Of a stretch of 64,000 bases of DNA, positions 43,547 through 52,999 are shown piece after piece. Numbering within the stretch: the first letter of the stretch is position 1; every line of letters begins with the position of its first letter. Below the pieces are notes generated by a model, which was given only the letters and a program-made list of their open reading frames with translations, had not been told where the DNA came from and did not search any database. The stretch lies in contig NZ_JAUCES010000005.1 in the NCBI RefSeq assembly GCF_030348825.1, positions 3,038,001 to 3,102,000 of the forward strand, written 5' to 3'. A program made the translations under genes and the position numbers. Source of the DNA: Fictibacillus sp. b24. Lineage in GTDB: Bacteria > Bacillota > Bacilli > Bacillales > Fictibacillaceae.

Positions 43547-44871
43547 GAAGGTTCCAATCCAAAGTTCTGAAACACGTTTTTATGAGAAACAGAATAGATT
43601 TCTTTTTCAAAAAGTTTATTGATGATCACTGCGTTTCTGTGTGCACCAAGGCCAAGATCTGGAGCACCAACACCATGTGTGTGCAGCTCACCATTCTGAA
43701 TAAAGATATGGTTGTTCTCAAGGTCTTTCGTCTGCAATCGATAATCATGTGTAATCTGGTATCGGTTTTTGTGATCCCACTCGATACTCTCCTGCATGTT
43801 CATTAAGAAATGCGGAAACGATGGTGAATATCCCGTTCCTAAGATAACGACGTCAGATTCTAGTTCAAACACATCTCCCGTAACGTTTTGACGAAGTGAG
43901 AGCATGTGTGTATCTGCTTTCTTCTCTAGAGAAACAAGTTCGGTCATCGCCTGCAAATGGATATCAGGTTTTTGTTGGCCTACCGATTTTTCATAAAGAA
44001 GATCATATATATCCGCAATCGTCTCCATGCTTATTCCTTTATATAAGAGATCTTGCTTTTGCAGAAGATCATCCTTCTTGGATGGAGACAGTTTATAAAA
44101 GAAATCCGTATAATCCGGTGAAAAATATTCAAGTCCAAGCTTTGAGTACTCCATCGGGAAAAATCCTTTTGAACGCGTGAACCAGTTTAACGAATACGAA
44201 TCATTATCCTGATGCTGCGCAAGATCATAGAATACCTCTGCTGCACTTTGCCCTGAACCGACTACCGTAATCGACCTCGCGTTCAGCAGCTCTTCTTTTC
44301 GATCTAAATATTGAGAAGAGTGGATGACTTTTGTGCCAAGCTTCTTCTCTAGGTGTGAAGGGACAGAAGGACTTGTACCAATGCCAACCGCAAGATGTTT
44401 CGTATAATACGTTTCCGTTTCTCCAGTTTCCTCAGATCTTACGATGACTTCGTATAATGGAACGTCTCCATTTTCAACAGGCAAGATCTGCTCTACTCCC
44501 ATTCCAAAACGGCAAGAGTTCAACTGACTTGCTGTCCAACGGCAATAGTGATTGTATTCCTTGCGGGGAATATGAAAGTTCTCCAGAAAATAAAAGTGGT
44601 ACAATCGATTGTGTTCTTGAAGATAGTTTAAAAACGTGTACTTGCTTTTTACATTCGCCATACTTACCAAATCAGCGAAGAAAGGAACTTGCAGGGTCGT
44701 ACCATCGATCAGCATCCCTTTATGCCAGTTGAACTCTGTTTTCTTTTCAAAAAACAGTGCCTCTTTACCGCCTGTTTCATCAAGCATAGCCGCTAGTCCA
44801 AGATTGAACGGACCGATGCCTACACCAATGATGTCATACACTTTTTCAAATTGCGGCTGTTTCAAAGACAT
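43522..44871 (-). CDS. rhbE: Lysine/ornithine-type N-monooxygenase (RhbE-like, IucD family)
   Basis: 449 residues from ATG at 44871 (GAGAGGAGATG precedes it). FAD-binding GVGIGPFNLGLAAMLDE is N-terminal, the substrate motif is DGTTLQVPFFADLVSMANVKSKYTFLNYL, the NADPH motif is VVGSGQSAAEVFYDL, and LGTGYSPSFPHF is near the C-terminus. It N-hydroxylates an amine; given the rhbA/rhbB neighbours the substrate should be 1,3-diaminopropane. It overlaps rhbD. Confidence 0.93.
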   Translation of the reverse strand: MSLKQPQFEKVYDIIGVGIGPFNLGLAAMLDETGGKEALFFEKKTEFNWHKGMLIDGTTLQVPFFADLVSMANVKSKYTFLNYLQEHNRLYHFYFLENFHIPRKEYNHYCRWTASQLNSCRFGMGVEQILPVENGDVPLYEVIVRSEETGETETYYTKHLAVGIGTSPSVPSHLEKKLGTKVIHSSQYLDRKEELLNARSITVVGSGQSAAEVFYDLAQHQDNDSYSLNWFTRSKGFFPMEYSKLGLEYFSPDYTDFFYKLSPSKKDDLLQKQDLLYKGISMETIADIYDLLYEKSVGQQKPDIHLQAMTELVSLEKKADTHMLSLRQNVTGDVFELESDVVILGTGYSPSFPHFLMNMQESIEWDHKNRYQITHDYRLQTKDLENNHIFIQNGELHTHGVGAPDLGLGAHRNAVIINKLFEKEIYSVSHKNVFQNFGLEPSWNPTTVH

Positions 44872-45430
44872 CTTTCCATCTCCTCTCAAACGTTTCTCTA
44901 TGGCAATACATGAGCATACCTGTCTTATCAGGCAGCTCGATCGGTTTCACTTTTTCAAAACCGCACTTTTCAAACACATGGATCATCTTCTCGTTTCGAA
45001 TATCAGGCTCAGCAATGACCTTCTCCGTTCCTTGATTTAAAAACTGAAAATTCACGATTGCTCGTAATAAGGGGAGTGCATATCCTTTACCTAGAAAAGC
45101 TTCTTCCCCGATTAATAGATGTATTCCTTGATCCTCAGGGTGCGGATCGTAGCAATTCTCAACCACATCCCCCCTCACCCAATATGCTTCCCAATAGCTC
45201 ATCGGGACGCCATCGATCAATCCCAAATACAGAGTTTGGTGTTCATCTTCTAAAAATTTCTCTAAATGCTTTTTATAGTCTTCAAACGAAATATCGAGCT
45301 TCCAGTAAGGAACTACGTAAGACTGCTGCTGCCACTTGTGTAAAAGTGCCACATCTCTCTCAAAATCTACTTTTGCAAATGATAATGTTTTTTCAATGGT
45401 GTAATCATAGAAACTAAACGCTGGCTGCAT
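44846..45430 (-). CDS. rhbD: Hydroxylamine N-acetyltransferase (RhbD/IucB-like)
   Basis: 194 residues. The IucB-type GNAT motifs are LLHKWQQQSYVVPYWKLD (HxW...PYW), PMSYWEAYWVRGD, DQGIHLLIGEEAFLGKGYALPLLRAI and ADPDIRNEKMIHVFEKCGFEK-like region. It acetylates the N-hydroxylated diamine to the hydroxamate. The gene overlaps rhbC by 17 bases and rhbE by 26 bases, showing a tight operon. Confidence 0.92.
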   Translation of the reverse strand: MQPAFSFYDYTIEKTLSFAKVDFERDVALLHKWQQQSYVVPYWKLDISFEDYKKHLEKFLEDEHQTLYLGLIDGVPMSYWEAYWVRGDVVENCYDPHPEDQGIHLLIGEEAFLGKGYALPLLRAIVNFQFLNQGTEKVIAEPDIRNEKMIHVFEKCGFEKVKPIELPDKTGMLMYCHRETFERRWKDVFETAAI

Positions 45431-47201
45431 TTGAAGTCAACACCTTTTGTAATGGGTTCGGTATGTTCGTATAAACAGATTGTGTTTCAAGTGAGCCAAC
45501 GAGTTCGTCCATATCATGAAAACGTGTTAGCAAGTTCGCTTTACAAGGAAGTTCTTTTGAATCTAGTAAACTCCTTAACAACCCGGATTTTCCTTCTGTT
45601 AAAGTATCATGGTGCATCAAACGATTTCGGAGCATGTCCATAAGCTCTTCTTCATCGATTAAGTCTGCGGCTCCAAAACCGTTTATCAGACCAAACAGAT
45701 GATTCATGAAAAAGTAATATCGGAACCGTTCGATTGCGACTTCATCACTACAAATGGTAACACTCTTCCGATTAAGGTCAGGCAGCTGTTTCACTAACAA
45801 GTCTGCTTTCGATTCGCTGTAATAATAGCCTTGATTATCACGGTAATAAAAATGCTTTGGATAGCCGTTCTCCATCTGGACGATCGAATTCTGCTGATGG
45901 GCCTCAAGCGCCACGCCATATGTTTCATACAGCCAAAGCATTGGATCTAGAGCGATCGATAAGTATTCACCAAACCAATCCTTGCTCACTTCTTCTGTCG
46001 ATCTATTCTCTTTTTGAGCTAAGTCTTGTATGATTGCTTCGATTCGTGACCGTCCACCAAATCCATGATCCTGGCAAAGACCAGCTACTAAACTCGCATT
46101 TTGATCATTTTCATAAAATGGGTTTTCTCTGATTACCACTTCAAATCCTGACGTTTCTTTTTCCGTTGGGATGTTTAAGAATGCAGGATCCTGAATGATT
46201 TGGAACGATGGAAAGATCTCCTTCAGCTCTTGTCCGATTCTCGATTTCATGAGTCTGGAAACTTCTACTCCTCTATGAAGCTCCTTTTCCAAGTTGACGC
46301 GAAGAGAGTTTGTAATCTTCACAGGTACAGAGAATTTAAACATGTATTTAAAATCTCGGCTGTATACAGAACGCATGGAAGACGTCGCTGAGAACGGTTC
46401 ACCGAAAGGTCCTATGTATGTTAACTCTTCGTCTTTAATTAATGTTTGAACAGAGAGATCATTTAATAGAACAGGTACTTGTAATGGATGCACAGGGATA
46501 AAGACGGATTGTTCATCACGTTCTATTTGTTCCATAAAATTCTCATCCTTCTCAAGCAGCTGCAATGTAACCTCTTCCGCTGTCACCTTGTCAGCGGAAT
46601 CCTGATCGACAATCGACCGGTCAGCTTGAAAGAAATGCAGCTGAAACGTTCCCTTAAGTTCCGGAGAATAGAGAGACTCCTGCTCGGTACTCATGCCTTG
46701 CTTGCTTTTCGGTGTCGGGTGAAGAAGGTGCCCAAAAAGAAGAGACTGCTCTGCTTCAATAAACGTGAACTCACTGTTTTCTAGAGCATCACTGTCACTT
46801 TTCCGTTCTTCTAAATAGCGCTGTATGTTCTTTTTGCTAAGAATTGTACGAAGCATCAATTCATTTTCTGCATCTTCACGATCTGAATTCAGCAATAATT
46901 CCTTCGAAAGAACGGATACAAGTGAAACGTAATCGAGTGAGATTACTTTTCCACTAGATTGATGAAGTATAGGAAAATGAAACAGATGCCTTCCTGTTAA
47001 AGACCAATGCTTTACCGCTGCAAAAATCGCAGAATCCTGATTGGCTAGTGAAACTTTCAACCATCTTTCTGGTGTTTCACCGTTCCAGACTATCTGCTCC
47101 ATGTCACCTTCAAACTCTATAAAATTACGAGTTTCTCTCAGGTAACAGTTCAAGAAACTCTGCATGCTCGCATTTTCTGCTCGTTGTTTATAATTTGTCA
47201 T
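45414..47201 (-). CDS. rhbC: NIS siderophore synthetase, IucA/IucC family (RhbC-like)
   Basis: 595 residues, paralogous to the synthetase at 40561. HLLHPTPKSKQGM is the ATP-binding HxxHPxxKxR-type motif, with VFIPVHPLQVPVLL, FSATSSMRSVYSRDFKYMFKFSVPVKITNSLRVN, LYETYGVALEAHQQNSIVQMENGYPKHFYYRDNQGYYYS following. It activates citrate and attaches the first hydroxamate diamine. It overlaps rhbB by 4 bases. Confidence 0.93.
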   Translation of the reverse strand: MTNYKQRAENASMQSFLNCYLRETRNFIEFEGDMEQIVWNGETPERWLKVSLANQDSAIFAAVKHWSLTGRHLFHFPILHQSSGKVISLDYVSLVSVLSKELLLNSDREDAENELMLRTILSKKNIQRYLEERKSDSDALENSEFTFIEAEQSLLFGHLLHPTPKSKQGMSTEQESLYSPELKGTFQLHFFQADRSIVDQDSADKVTAEEVTLQLLEKDENFMEQIERDEQSVFIPVHPLQVPVLLNDLSVQTLIKDEELTYIGPFGEPFSATSSMRSVYSRDFKYMFKFSVPVKITNSLRVNLEKELHRGVEVSRLMKSRIGQELKEIFPSFQIIQDPAFLNIPTEKETSGFEVVIRENPFYENDQNASLVAGLCQDHGFGGRSRIEAIIQDLAQKENRSTEEVSKDWFGEYLSIALDPMLWLYETYGVALEAHQQNSIVQMENGYPKHFYYRDNQGYYYSESKADLLVKQLPDLNRKSVTICSDEVAIERFRYYFFMNHLFGLINGFGAADLIDEEELMDMLRNRLMHHDTLTEGKSGLLRSLLDSKELPCKANLLTRFHDMDELVGSLETQSVYTNIPNPLQKVLTSNAASV

Positions 47202-48691
47202 TGGGTGATCTCCCTGTTTTCGTACTCTGCTGCAAATTGAGAAATGCTATGAAGAACGTCTTCAATATCGACGATTGTCGTTCTCGGATTCAACAATGTA
47301 AATTTCAAAAATACTTGATCCTTTACTTTTGTTTTGGCGACCAAAGCTGTTCCTGTATGAAGAATCTTTTTATAGATAAACATGTTCAGCTCATTCAGCT
47401 TTTCTGTTAGTCCACCTCTATAGCGGAAAACAATCGCGTTGATTTCAGGATTTCTGTTACAAACTTCGATATCTTCGTTATGTTCCATCACACCAGCCGT
47501 CTGACTTGCTAGAAGAAGCGTGTAGTCGATCATGTTGGCAAAGTTCTTTTCACCAACGATACGAAGAGACATGAATAGCTTCAGCGCATCAAATCGTCTA
47601 GTCGTTTGAACAGATTTGCTTACCAAATGAACAAGTCCGTCTTCTTCATCGTTCTCTGGGTTCAAATAGTCTGCATGATGTGTAAGATAACGAAAGCTCT
47701 CCTTATTTTTCACAAAGAATGCGCCACAGCTGATCGGCTGATAAAATTGCTTATGAAAATCGATCGTGATGGAATCTGCTTGCTCAATCCCTGCTAATTT
47801 ATGAAAATGCTTCTGACTTAGCATCAACGCTCCGCCATAAGCGGCGTCAACATGAAGCCAAAGCTCATGTTTTTCAGCAATTTCCGCAATTTCTGGAATG
47901 GGATCAATGCTTCCAAAATCTGTTGTTCCAGCCGTTGCAACTACACACATTGGTATGAGACCTCCAGTTTTTAACCGTTCGATCTCTTCCGTTAACTTAG
48001 CTGTGTTCATTTTTTTATTGCTGTCTGTTGGAACTGTAACTACGGCTTGTTCTCCTAGTCCTAATTGAAACGCAGACTTTTTGACAGTGAAATGAGCACT
48101 TTCTGAACAAAGTATGCGAAGCTTATGGAATTCGGTTGGCAAGCCTTGTATCTTAACGTTCCATTTCCATCGCTTATCACAAAACCAATCTCGCGCTAAC
48201 AATAAACCCATATAGTTGGATTGCGTACCGCCACTCGTGAACGTACCATCAGACATTGGAGGAAGGGTAAGCTTTTCACTCACCCATTTGATAAGGCGTT
48301 CCTCCAGATAAGTAGCCGTTGAACTTTGATCCCAAGAATCCATGGATTGATTAAGTGCACCGATGATCAGCTCGGCTGCAATCGCAGGAATCAGAGGGGG
48401 ACAATGGAGGTGCCCCATGCTCGTTTGATGAGACACATGGATGCTGTTGTTCACGATTTTTTTCAAAACATCTTCCAGTACGGTAAACGGGTCATCACCG
48501 TCTTTGGAAGTTAGCGAAAGATTCTGTATTTCTTTTTCAATTTCTTTCGGAGCTGATCCGTTAAACGCATTGGTATTGTTTTTATAGAAATTACTCAACA
48601 GATGTTGTGCTTCCAAGACGATATGATTGAAACTCTGTATTCCCGTTTCACTATCATTAAGAAAAAAACGGTCAAAATCGGTCGTGTTCAT
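47198..48691 (-). CDS. rhbB: L-2,4-diaminobutyrate decarboxylase (RhbB-like)
   Basis: 497 residues of the group II PLP decarboxylases. HVSHQTSMGHLHCPPLIPAIAAELIIGALNQSMDSWDQS, FTSGGTQSNYMGLLLARDW, VATAGTTDFGSIDPI, WLHVDAAYGGAL and the PLP lysine in SITIDFHKQFYQP are visible. It makes 1,3-diaminopropane from diaminobutyrate. The gene starts 9 bases after rhbA. Confidence 0.92.
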   Translation of the reverse strand: MNTTDFDRFFLNDSETGIQSFNHIVLEAQHLLSNFYKNNTNAFNGSAPKEIEKEIQNLSLTSKDGDDPFTVLEDVLKKIVNNSIHVSHQTSMGHLHCPPLIPAIAAELIIGALNQSMDSWDQSSTATYLEERLIKWVSEKLTLPPMSDGTFTSGGTQSNYMGLLLARDWFCDKRWKWNVKIQGLPTEFHKLRILCSESAHFTVKKSAFQLGLGEQAVVTVPTDSNKKMNTAKLTEEIERLKTGGLIPMCVVATAGTTDFGSIDPIPEIAEIAEKHELWLHVDAAYGGALMLSQKHFHKLAGIEQADSITIDFHKQFYQPISCGAFFVKNKESFRYLTHHADYLNPENDEEDGLVHLVSKSVQTTRRFDALKLFMSLRIVGEKNFANMIDYTLLLASQTAGVMEHNEDIEVCNRNPEINAIVFRYRGGLTEKLNELNMFIYKKILHTGTALVAKTKVKDQVFLKFTLLNPRTTIVDIEDVLHSISQFAAEYENREITQ

Positions 48692-48700
48692 GTAGCACCT

Positions 48701-50047
48701 CTATTTAAGTGCGGCTCTTACCGCGTCTGTGAAGATTGCGATTACTTCGTTCATTTGTTCCTCTGTAATGATAAGCGGCGGCAAGAATCGAACAACACTT
48801 CCATGTCGTCCGCCTACTTCTAGGATCAAGCCTCTGTTAAAGCACTCTCTTTGAATACGGCTCGCAAGCTCTGGATTCGCTGCATACGTTCCTTTTAAAC
48901 CAGATGGAATACGCGGATTCACAATCTCTGCTCCTACCATTAATCCACGGCCACGAACATCCCCAATCTCAGGAATCTCATTTTGGAGGATGGAAAGTTC
49001 GAGCATAAGCTTCTCTCCCATCTCCGCTGCATGCTGTGATAAATTATTTTCTTTAATGTAGCGAAGTGTTGCTGTTCCAGCAGCCATAGCCATTTGGTTA
49101 CCTCGGAACGTCCCAATATGTGCACCAGGTCCCCACTTATCGAGTTCACGATCATAAATCACAACAGATAACGGCAAGCTTCCCCCGATCGCTTTGGACA
49201 GAACCACTACATCCGGCACGATTCCCGCATGTTGAAACGCAAAGAGTTCACCAGTTCGTCCGATGCCTGTTTGCACTTCATCAATGATTAACGGGATGTT
49301 TCGCTCTTTCGTAATGCGGCGAATTTCTCGCAGCCACTCAACCGGAGCTGGAATTGATCCGCCTTCACCTTGAACAACCTCTAAAATCATCGCTGCTGGA
49401 GGTAGGATCCCGCTTTCTGGATCATATAAAAGGTTCTCAATATATTTAGCGCTGATTCTCCCTGTGTCGTCCCCACCCATTCCAAACGGACAGCGGTATT
49501 CATATGGATACGGCATAAAGTGAACATCTGGCATTAAGCCTTGCACGTTTTGCTTCGGTCCTAAGTTACCTGATAACGCCATCGTTCCATGTGTTGCTCC
49601 GTGGTAACCTCCTTGGAACGAAAGGATGCTTCTTCTTCCTGTAGCCGTTTTTACAAGTTTGATCGCGGCTTCAATTGCATCTCCGCCAGTCGGTCCGCAA
49701 AATTGAATCTTCGCGCGCTTGGCAAATTCTTCTGGCAAACTATCAAACACTTCACTCACAAATTCTTCTTTTACTGGCGTCGTTAAATCCAGTGTATGTA
49801 ATGGGCGCTTGTCATGAAGCACTTTCTCAATTGCTTCTATAACAACCGGATGATTATGTCCAAGCGCAAGAGTTCCTGCTCCTGCTAGACAATCAATAAA
49901 ATTCCTTCCGTCTGCATCTTTTACATAGATTCCATCCGCTTCTTCAATCGCAATCGGAATGCGTCTTGGATATGATCTTGCGTTGGATTCTCTCTTCTCC
50001 TGTTGTTTCAGATAAAGTTCGTTCATTTCTAAATGTAAAGTGCTCAT
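48701..50047 (-). CDS. rhbA: Diaminobutyrate-2-oxoglutarate transaminase (RhbA-like)
   Basis: 448 residues, class III aminotransferase. [90 protein letters not shown] and the PLP lysine in [15 protein letters not shown] are clear. It forms 2,4-diaminobutyrate from aspartate semialdehyde. As the first gene of the operon it follows AGGAGG and two Fur-box-like sites. Confidence 0.93.
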   Translation of the reverse strand: MSTLHLEMNELYLKQQEKRESNARSYPRRIPIAIEEADGIYVKDADGRNFIDCLAGAGTLALGHNHPVVIEAIEKVLHDKRPLHTLDLTTPVKEEFVSEVFDSLPEEFAKRAKIQFCGPTGGDAIEAAIKLVKTATGRRSILSFQGGYHGATHGTMALSGNLGPKQNVQGLMPDVHFMPYPYEYRCPFGMGGDDTGRISAKYIENLLYDPESGILPPAAMILEVVQGEGGSIPAPVEWLREIRRITKERNIPLIIDEVQTGIGRTGELFAFQHAGIVPDVVVLSKAIGGSLPLSVVIYDRELDKWGPGAHIGTFRGNQMAMAAGTATLRYIKENNLSQHAAEMGEKLMLELSILQNEIPEIGDVRGRGLMVGAEIVNPRIPSGLKGTYAANPELASRIQRECFNRGLILEVGGRHGSVVRFLPPLIITEEQMNEVIAIFTDAVRAALK

Positions 50048-50079
50048 ATTTAATCCTCCTAAAGGTTAAGTTCCGTTAC

Positions 50080-50094
50080 TGAAAATGATTCTCA
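50080..50094. promoter_or_regulatory. Fur box 2
   Basis: TGAAAATGATTCTCA fits the Bacillus 7-1-7 Fur motif TGATAATNATTATCA with two mismatches. It lies 33 bases upstream of the rhbA start. Confidence 0.7.
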
Positions 50095-50121
50095 TTATTG
50101 ATTACATGTATAACCTTAAAT

Positions 50122-50136
50122 GATAATGATTATCAT
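50122..50136. promoter_or_regulatory. Fur box 1
   Basis: TGATAATGATTATCA is a perfect 7-1-7 Fur motif, followed by a further GATAG-like half. It lies 75 bases upstream of rhbA and predicts iron-repressed expression of the operon. Confidence 0.85.
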
Positions 50137-50345
50137 CGTCAATGATAGTTTATCCCTAACTTGTTTCCATATATTTTTAGCGTTGGTAGTGGAACATAGG
50201 TCCTAAGTCCTTGGGTTTTTAAGGAGAATCTGAGAAATCTAATAGATGAATATTCTCATTTACTCACTGGCAAATTCGCTTCGCCGTAGAATTCATATGT
50301 CGCTTGTAGATTCCTAATGTATTACTAAAGTCTTTAGAAAAAACA

Positions 50346-50380
50346 AAAAAGCCCCGATATCCGATATCCGCGACTTTATT
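50346..50380 (-). terminator. Imperfect hairpin with twin GATATC
   Basis: AAAG/CTTT ends enclose GATATC-G-GATATC, with TTTTTTG following on the minus strand. No minus-strand gene precedes it here, so it may be a relic or serve a missed transcript. Confidence 0.35.
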
Positions 50381-50626
50381 TGTTATTTATATAAGGGATA
50401 TCATACGAGCACCTTATCTTTTTTCAATTGGCATTTTCTATAAAGACGGTATAACTTTTTCTCCAAAGTTAGATTCGCCGTTAACTGCACGAGATCTTTG
50501 AATGTTGAAACTGCCCACATTCCAGCTTCACGAGAGTATAGTCAATTATTTTTATAATTGATTTTTGGTTAAAATGTCATTTTTTACGACCATACTAAAT
50601 GCATAAGGAATTGACGGGGTGCAAAT

Positions 50627-51331
50627 ATGCTGGATTTTTATCAAGCTCAAGAGAATTTAATAGGGATTGAATGGGTACTCCGGGCAGTTGTTGCGTTTTT
50701 CTTTATGCTGTTAACCGTGAAGTTAATGGGCCTACGAACATTATCACAGCTAAGGCTAATGGATTTTATCATTGCACTTATTTTTGGAAACATCATCGCC
50801 CATCCACTTTCTGATCAGCATCTTGGACTGAAGGGCTCACTCATTACGATGAGCGTTCTTTTAATTCTTTATGTGAGTACAACTGTGGCTGGGCTCCATT
50901 GGCTTGGACTTAGAAAGTTAATTGATCCACCACCTATCCCATTAGTAAAAAACGGACAAATTCTTTATCACAATCTAAAAAAAACTCGAATTACCATAGA
51001 TGTTTTATTATCAGAATTACGTAAACATAGGGTTATAGATATTCAAGAAGTTGCCCTGGCTTTATTTGAACCTAACGGAACCATTACATCCTTTTTGCAG
51101 CCTCAATATCAGACTGTTATTCAAAAAGATATTAACTTGCCTCCAAAGCCATTTGAATATCCGCAAATTGTGATTAAGGAAGGCAAAATCAATCAGAAGG
51201 AGCTCTCTAAAACAGGAAAAACAGAAGCATGGCTTTTAGAGCAGCTTCAACAACAGAATACGAAGCTGTCTGATATTTTACTTGGAACACTCGATAACCA
51301 TGAACATTTGCACTTCATGTATTACAAGTAA
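50627..51331 (+). CDS. DUF421 family membrane protein (YetF/YkjA-like)
   Basis: 234 residues. Three membrane segments occupy about residues 15-95. The hallmark FFMLLTVKLMGLRTLSQLRLMDFIIALIFGNIIAHPL is N-terminal, and the C-terminal domain includes LVKNGQILYHNLKKTRITIDVLLSELRKHRVIDIQEVALALFEPNG. The Bacillus relatives YetF, YdfS and YkjA are linked to spore germination or envelope roles, without known activity. GACGGGG precedes the ATG. It converges with the next gene, 4 bases apart. Confidence 0.9.
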   Translation: MLDFYQAQENLIGIEWVLRAVVAFFFMLLTVKLMGLRTLSQLRLMDFIIALIFGNIIAHPLSDQHLGLKGSLITMSVLLILYVSTTVAGLHWLGLRKLIDPPPIPLVKNGQILYHNLKKTRITIDVLLSELRKHRVIDIQEVALALFEPNGTITSFLQPQYQTVIQKDINLPPKPFEYPQIVIKEGKINQKELSKTGKTEAWLLEQLQQQNTKLSDILLGTLDNHEHLHFMYYK

Positions 51332-51335
51332 ATCC

Positions 51336-52151
51336 CTAATTCCAACCAATAAACTCCGCAATTTCTGTATTCAATTTCTCCCACTCTTCCCAGAACAATC
51401 CGTGCCCACTGTTTTCCATGGGAACAAGCTTAGAATTCCGGATGCCTCTATTTATGGCAAGGGCAAGCGGAAATGGACATACCTTATCATGAACACCATG
51501 TAGAATTAAGGTTGGAACTTGAATTTTGCCAAGATCATCAAATAAACTCTCATCACGTAGCGAACCTAAAACAGCTGCCGTTGAGTACCCCGCCGCCTCT
51601 AAACCTAATTGAAAAAACCAATCCGAAAATGGAGCTGTTACATATTTAAAGAAAAAGAGATCCCCAAACCCCTGCAACATTTTCGGCCTGTCTTTAAACG
51701 TATCTGAAATAAATACATTCACTTGTTCTTTAGTAAGACCAAATGGAAAGTTTTGCCGTTTCGTAAAGCTCGGGGCAGCAGCACCAAGCAAAGCCAGCTT
51801 TGAAACGCCATAGTTGTTATGTCTAGCCATATATCGAACCGAGATGGCTCCTCCAACCGAGTGGCCGACGAGTGTAAAGTTTTCTAATTTTAACACTTGA
51901 ACAACGGAATAGACATCATCCGCCAAACGGTCATATGAATATCCTGTATAAGGTTTATCAGACTTGCCGAATCCTCTAAGATCAATACCAATACATCTAA
52001 ATCCCATTGACGGAAGCTGATTAAACTGATACTCAAAAAGTTTATGATTGGCCGGCCATCCGTGTATGAATAGAATCGTTTTTTTACCGCCGGGATTCAC
52101 ATCTTCCACATAGATTCTTACATTTTCTTCGACTCGAATATAGTATCCCAC
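51336..52151 (-). CDS. Alpha/beta hydrolase
   Basis: About 271 residues from GTG at 52151, seven bases after GGGGGG; an ATG at 52157 is too close to that site, and the frame is open to 52196. The fold shows ILFIHGWPANHKLFEYQF (oxyanion HGW), IGIDLRGFGKSDKP, LVGHSVGGAISVRY with the nucleophile Ser, PTLILHGVHDKVCPF with the Asp, and a final NSGHGLFWEEW with the His. It resembles haloperoxidase/epoxide-hydrolase-like esterases. The substrate is unknown. Confidence 0.85.
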   Translation of the reverse strand: MGYYIRVEENVRIYVEDVNPGGKKTILFIHGWPANHKLFEYQFNQLPSMGFRCIGIDLRGFGKSDKPYTGYSYDRLADDVYSVVQVLKLENFTLVGHSVGGAISVRYMARHNNYGVSKLALLGAAAPSFTKRQNFPFGLTKEQVNVFISDTFKDRPKMLQGFGDLFFFKYVTAPFSDWFFQLGLEAAGYSTAAVLGSLRDESLFDDLGKIQVPTLILHGVHDKVCPFPLALAINRGIRNSKLVPMENSGHGLFWEEWEKLNTEIAEFIGWN

Positions 52152-52221
52152 ATTCATTCCCCCCACTTTGAAAATGTTACTTAATAAACTACTCACATTT
52201 TATTAAGGGGTGAATGACCAA

Positions 52222-52250
52222 TAAAAAACGACCAGCTTCAGCCGGTCGCT
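52222..52250 (-). terminator. Terminator after DJ-1/PfpI gene
   Basis: GCGACCGGC and GCTGGTCG arms around TGAA, with TTTTTTATT following on the minus strand. Confidence 0.85.
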
Positions 52251-52260
52251 TATAAAAACA

Positions 52261-52923
52261 TTATTGTTTATCCAGTACATCAATCATTCGAAGTGCTACA
52301 CTTCTGCTCGACTGCGGGTTTTGCCCTGTGACGAGGTTACCATCTGTTACTGCAAAATCTTCCCACTTTCCGGCACGCTGGAATTCTGCTCCAAGCTCAC
52401 GAAGCTTTGTTTCCAATAAGAACGGCACTTCTTTCGTCAGCTTCATTTCTTCTTCCTCTTCATCCGTAAAAGCAGTAACCGTCTTTCCTTTTACAATCGA
52501 TGAACCATCTTTAAGCGTTGCTGTCGTTAATCCTGCTGGACCATGACAAACACTGCCGATCACTTTGTTCGTTTGGGCCATCTGACTTACTACTTCTTTT
52601 AGAGCTTCACTTTTAGGGAAGTCAAAAACGGTTCCATGACCACCCGGCAAGTAGATCGCATCATAGCTTACAGCATCTTCTGGACTTAGTGCCGCTGTAT
52701 TCTCAAGCATAGACAAAGCTTCTTTATACGTTTCCTTCTCCACACCTTCTAAACTGTTCGGATCTAAAGGTACGCTGCCGCCTTTGATACTCTTTACCGT
52801 AATGTCATATCCTTTGTCTCGGAACTCATTGAAAGGAACGGCAAACTCCTCTAACCAGAGACCAGTTTTATTGTTACCGATGTTTTGATGATTTGTTACG
52901 ACGATTAGAATTCGTTTTGACAT
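52261..52923 (-). CDS. DJ-1/PfpI family protein (type 1 glutamine amidotransferase-like)
   Basis: 220 residues from ATG at 52923, seven bases after AAAGGGAG; the frame has an ATG six codons upstream without a site. The nucleophile elbow VIGSVCHGPAGL carries the reactive Cys, and YLPGGHGTVFDFP and GLWLEEFAVPFNEF are Hsp31-like features. Relatives act as glyoxalase III, chaperones or deglycases. A role against reactive carbonyls is plausible but not shown. Confidence 0.87.
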   Translation of the reverse strand: MSKRILIVVTNHQNIGNNKTGLWLEEFAVPFNEFRDKGYDITVKSIKGGSVPLDPNSLEGVEKETYKEALSMLENTAALSPEDAVSYDAIYLPGGHGTVFDFPKSEALKEVVSQMAQTNKVIGSVCHGPAGLTTATLKDGSSIVKGKTVTAFTDEEEEEMKLTKEVPFLLETKLRELGAEFQRAGKWEDFAVTDGNLVTGQNPQSSRSVALRMIDVLDKQ

Positions 52924-52999
52924 CCTTACACTCCCTTTCATTTCTGTACGCTTATCATTTTTCCCGATTTTACTTATTTAAAACAAATGGGCATTGTTT

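Larger units (their letters stand above)
50048..50626. other. Intergenic region upstream of the siderophore operon and DUF421 gene
   Basis: 579 bases. It holds two Fur boxes (50080-50094 and 50122-50136) and an imperfect hairpin with twin GATATC at 50346-50380 whose T-run faces the minus strand. No gene was seen in 50140-50600. Confidence 0.65.
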
